The notes under the pieces are model-generated. The model worked only from the letters and a program-made list of their open reading frames with translations. It made no database searches and was not told where the DNA came from. Positions 61,699 to 64,000 of a stretch of DNA of 64,000 bases are shown here, one piece after another. Both the position numbers and the translations under genes were made by a program. Position 1 is the first letter of the stretch, and each line of letters begins with the position of its first letter. This DNA is from Vespula vulgaris (taxonomy: Eukaryota; Arthropoda; Insecta; Hymenoptera; Vespidae). The stretch is from the NCBI RefSeq assembly GCF_905475345.1, contig NC_066586.1:10604400-10668399 (forward strand), in the 5' to 3' direction.

Positions 61699-64000
61699 GG
61701 TAAGAGTGTGTGGGAGAAAGATGAACTGCGCCATAAGATGACGTTAAACTTGCGTATCCATTACCTCGAGCGAGTGTAAGTGGCGTTGCTTATGCGCCTA
61801 CTAGCGTCATTCATCCTTCAACCACTACCATCACTATCGCCACCACCATCACGTAGGGCCTCGTGATTGCGCTCGCATGCCTTAGAAACATATCTGCAGA
61901 ATATCAAGTCTACTCTACTCGAACAGGCTAACCGCTTATATCGACAAGAGTATTTCCTTTCAAGTTTCCTTTTTCATCGAATATTCAACCAAACTCGATT
62001 GGTTTGGGTTACCAGCGTATTTTCGGACTTTAGCATTGCCCGATTAATCGTAAAATCGGAAAAATTGTCGAGAAAATCGATAGATCCCCGAAGTAGAGCT
62101 CATCATAGCTTCGAAGCATGGTGAATTATGATAGATATGCAAGAGAGGGATCGTTACGAGAGAAGAGAAGAAGGGTTATAGGTTAGGTGAATATGCCAAG
62201 GGGCTTTTCTGCTCGGCTCTGATGTGGTCTGTGGCCCGAGCTTAATAACCCTCGGCCCTCGACCTCCTCAAACAAACGCTTCTAACCGTTGCCTTCCTCT
62301 CTTTGGTCCTGGCAATTCTCGAGAATTCGGAAGGATGTCTGCGTTCTCGAGAAAGACAATGTCGAAGAAATTGCCAAAAGTATTGCAATGGATATTTCCC
62401 CTTTAAAACGTACCTACTATGTTGGTTCGTTCTATCGAAAAAATTCTCCCTATGTAGAACGTATGGGAAACGAGTACTTTAACAAAAATAAAAAAAATAG
62501 AGAAGGGAGAGAAAACGAGAGAGGGAAAGCGAGAGGGAGAAAGAGAAAGAGAGAGCGTGGAATGCCACGCGAAACGCGGTATCGGATTATATCGTTACGC
62601 TTAGCACGATCCCGTGTAGGAAGCAATGCAAGTGGAGCTCGAAGGGCGGGGAGAAGGGCGGCGAGTGGCTCATCGACTGGCACAGACTAGTACCGATATT
62701 ACCCCGCACTCGCAGCCGTCCCGAGCGGCAAACAGTGGAGAAAGGCAAAGAGAAAGAGACAGAGAACGCGAGTGCACACAAGAGTGAGAAAGAGAGGGAG
62801 ATAGGAGCATGTAGGCTCGCAGATATCCACTTCCCTTCCGCGATCAATTAATTCCGGACACTAATGCTTTTCTAAAGACACACACCGAAGCGGCTCGGCA
62901 CTCGGCCGATAACCAACTATTCCAAGAGAGCCGTCCGTCCGAAGGAACCATCGAATTTCACGTCACGCGATTCCTTCACGATGCAGTTCCTTCTCTCAAG
63001 GGGAACTCTGAAAATAGGATCATGGCTGCGCGCGAGAGCTTGTATTTCAAAAGATAAGTATCTATTTTGATCCAAAAAGCAAAAAGAAAAAATGAATACA
63101 ATGCGATAAGTAAGACAATACAGCATGTCCTTTTTTCAGAGAAATCTCTCGAAAAGTTTTTGTATTAACTCTTTATCGTACAATACTATTCCTCGAGATC
63201 TTAAAAAATCCTTCGGATTTATCGACTCCCTCGGCCTTACGTTGGATGCTTCGTAAAGAGGGGTTATGTTCCCAAGATACGATAACTGATCCATTTCTTC
63301 CTTTTCAACCCCGTTTCTTCTCCTTCCTGCTTTCTCTCTCTCTCTTTCTCTCTTTCTGTTCTTAGCTTTCGCTGTTTTCGGAAAATCGCGGACGACTCTT
63401 AGCCCGTAATAGGCCCTATCTGCACATTACTACTTTGCGTCTACTAACAGCGAGCACCAGAGATGAGGACAGCAAAGGAGGCCCCGGCTCTCGCTCCCAG
63501 GAGTATTCTAATTGTGAGAGACAGTCCCGGGAAAATACTCAAGCAAAGTTTCCTCCGTTTCCTCGAACGAGAAAGCATATCGCCGGTATTTCAGTGTGCC
63601 ACTAACACCATAGCATTCCGATCACCGACTCACCAACTCATACCTTTCGCCAACACCTACGCTATTTCCTCGTCACCCTAACCATCCACCGATTCCATCC
63701 TGCATCCCCTGACTTAATTCCGAAAGCAAAATTAAGTACCTACGAGAGATGGTAAATACAGTTACCGACTCGTGCTCGCTCTACGAGAGACGTTCGCTGC
63801 TAGCTGGGCGAAATGTAAACTTCCTGCTTGGTTACGTCTTCTTTGCTCCGACGGCTGGAGAAGAAGAAGAAAGTGATGAGGAGAGTGGATGAGCGAACAC
63901 GAATGCACGTCCCTCGAGTAGACACCACCCTTTTCGAATCAACTCTTTATTCCAGAACGAAGAGATAACGACGCGAGAATACACTAGAGACGTTGATATC
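61695..64000. other. Unique, partly GC-rich DNA, no gene seen
   Basis: A purine-rich GA tract lies at 62490-62560 and a CT tract at 63330-63358. The block 62570-62740 is GC- and CpG-rich and free of repeats, which could fit a promoter region, but no TATA or initiator arrangement is convincing. Frames of up to 133 codons there are partly repeat-driven. Confidence 0.45.

Overview
This window looks like eukaryotic nuclear DNA from an arthropod, most likely a hymenopteran such as a bee. That is an inference from its texture. It has no compact gene order, ribosome-binding sites or operons. It is crowded with (GA)n/(CT)n microsatellites, is rich in CpG and TCGA words, and alternates moderately GC-rich stretches with AT-rich ones. 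No complete protein-coding gene can be supported. The longest open frames (up to about 174 codons) are mostly translations of simple repeats or have no recognisable domain.

The best-supported content is mobile-element debris. Between 53218 and about 54913 lie two divergently arranged relics that together form a decayed PIF/Harbinger DNA transposon. The minus-strand relic is the MADF/BESS DNA-binding accessory protein. The plus-strand relic is the DDE nuclease of the HARBI1-like family. Both lack their 5' parts where they face each other, and a (TA)n(TATG)n microsatellite sits near that junction. Near 31.24-31.46 kb is a minus-strand SINE with a tRNA-Val-like head carrying recognisable A and B boxes.

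Layout: 0-8 kb is repeat-rich DNA with many purine or pyrimidine tracts. 8-13.7 kb is more AT-rich, with a possible pogo-type transposon end near 11.2 kb. 13.7-36 kb is mixed unique DNA with CT/GA arrays, the SINE and one well-bounded exon-like segment (24491-24581, minus). 36-52 kb is the same kind of DNA with the longest CT arrays (46.2 and 51.6 kb). 52.6-57.7 kb is clearly AT-rich and holds the Harbinger relic. 57.7-64 kb is more GC-rich, with exon-like segments (58765-58827 and 60471-60553, minus) and a twice-repeated homeodomain-type motif.

One working model is that much of the window is intron or regulatory DNA of a large minus-strand gene. Its early small exons would lie near 60.5 and 58.8 kb, with further exons at 50.1 and 24.5 kb. 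This rests only on splice consensus and open frames and is offered at low confidence. No function is assigned to that putative gene.
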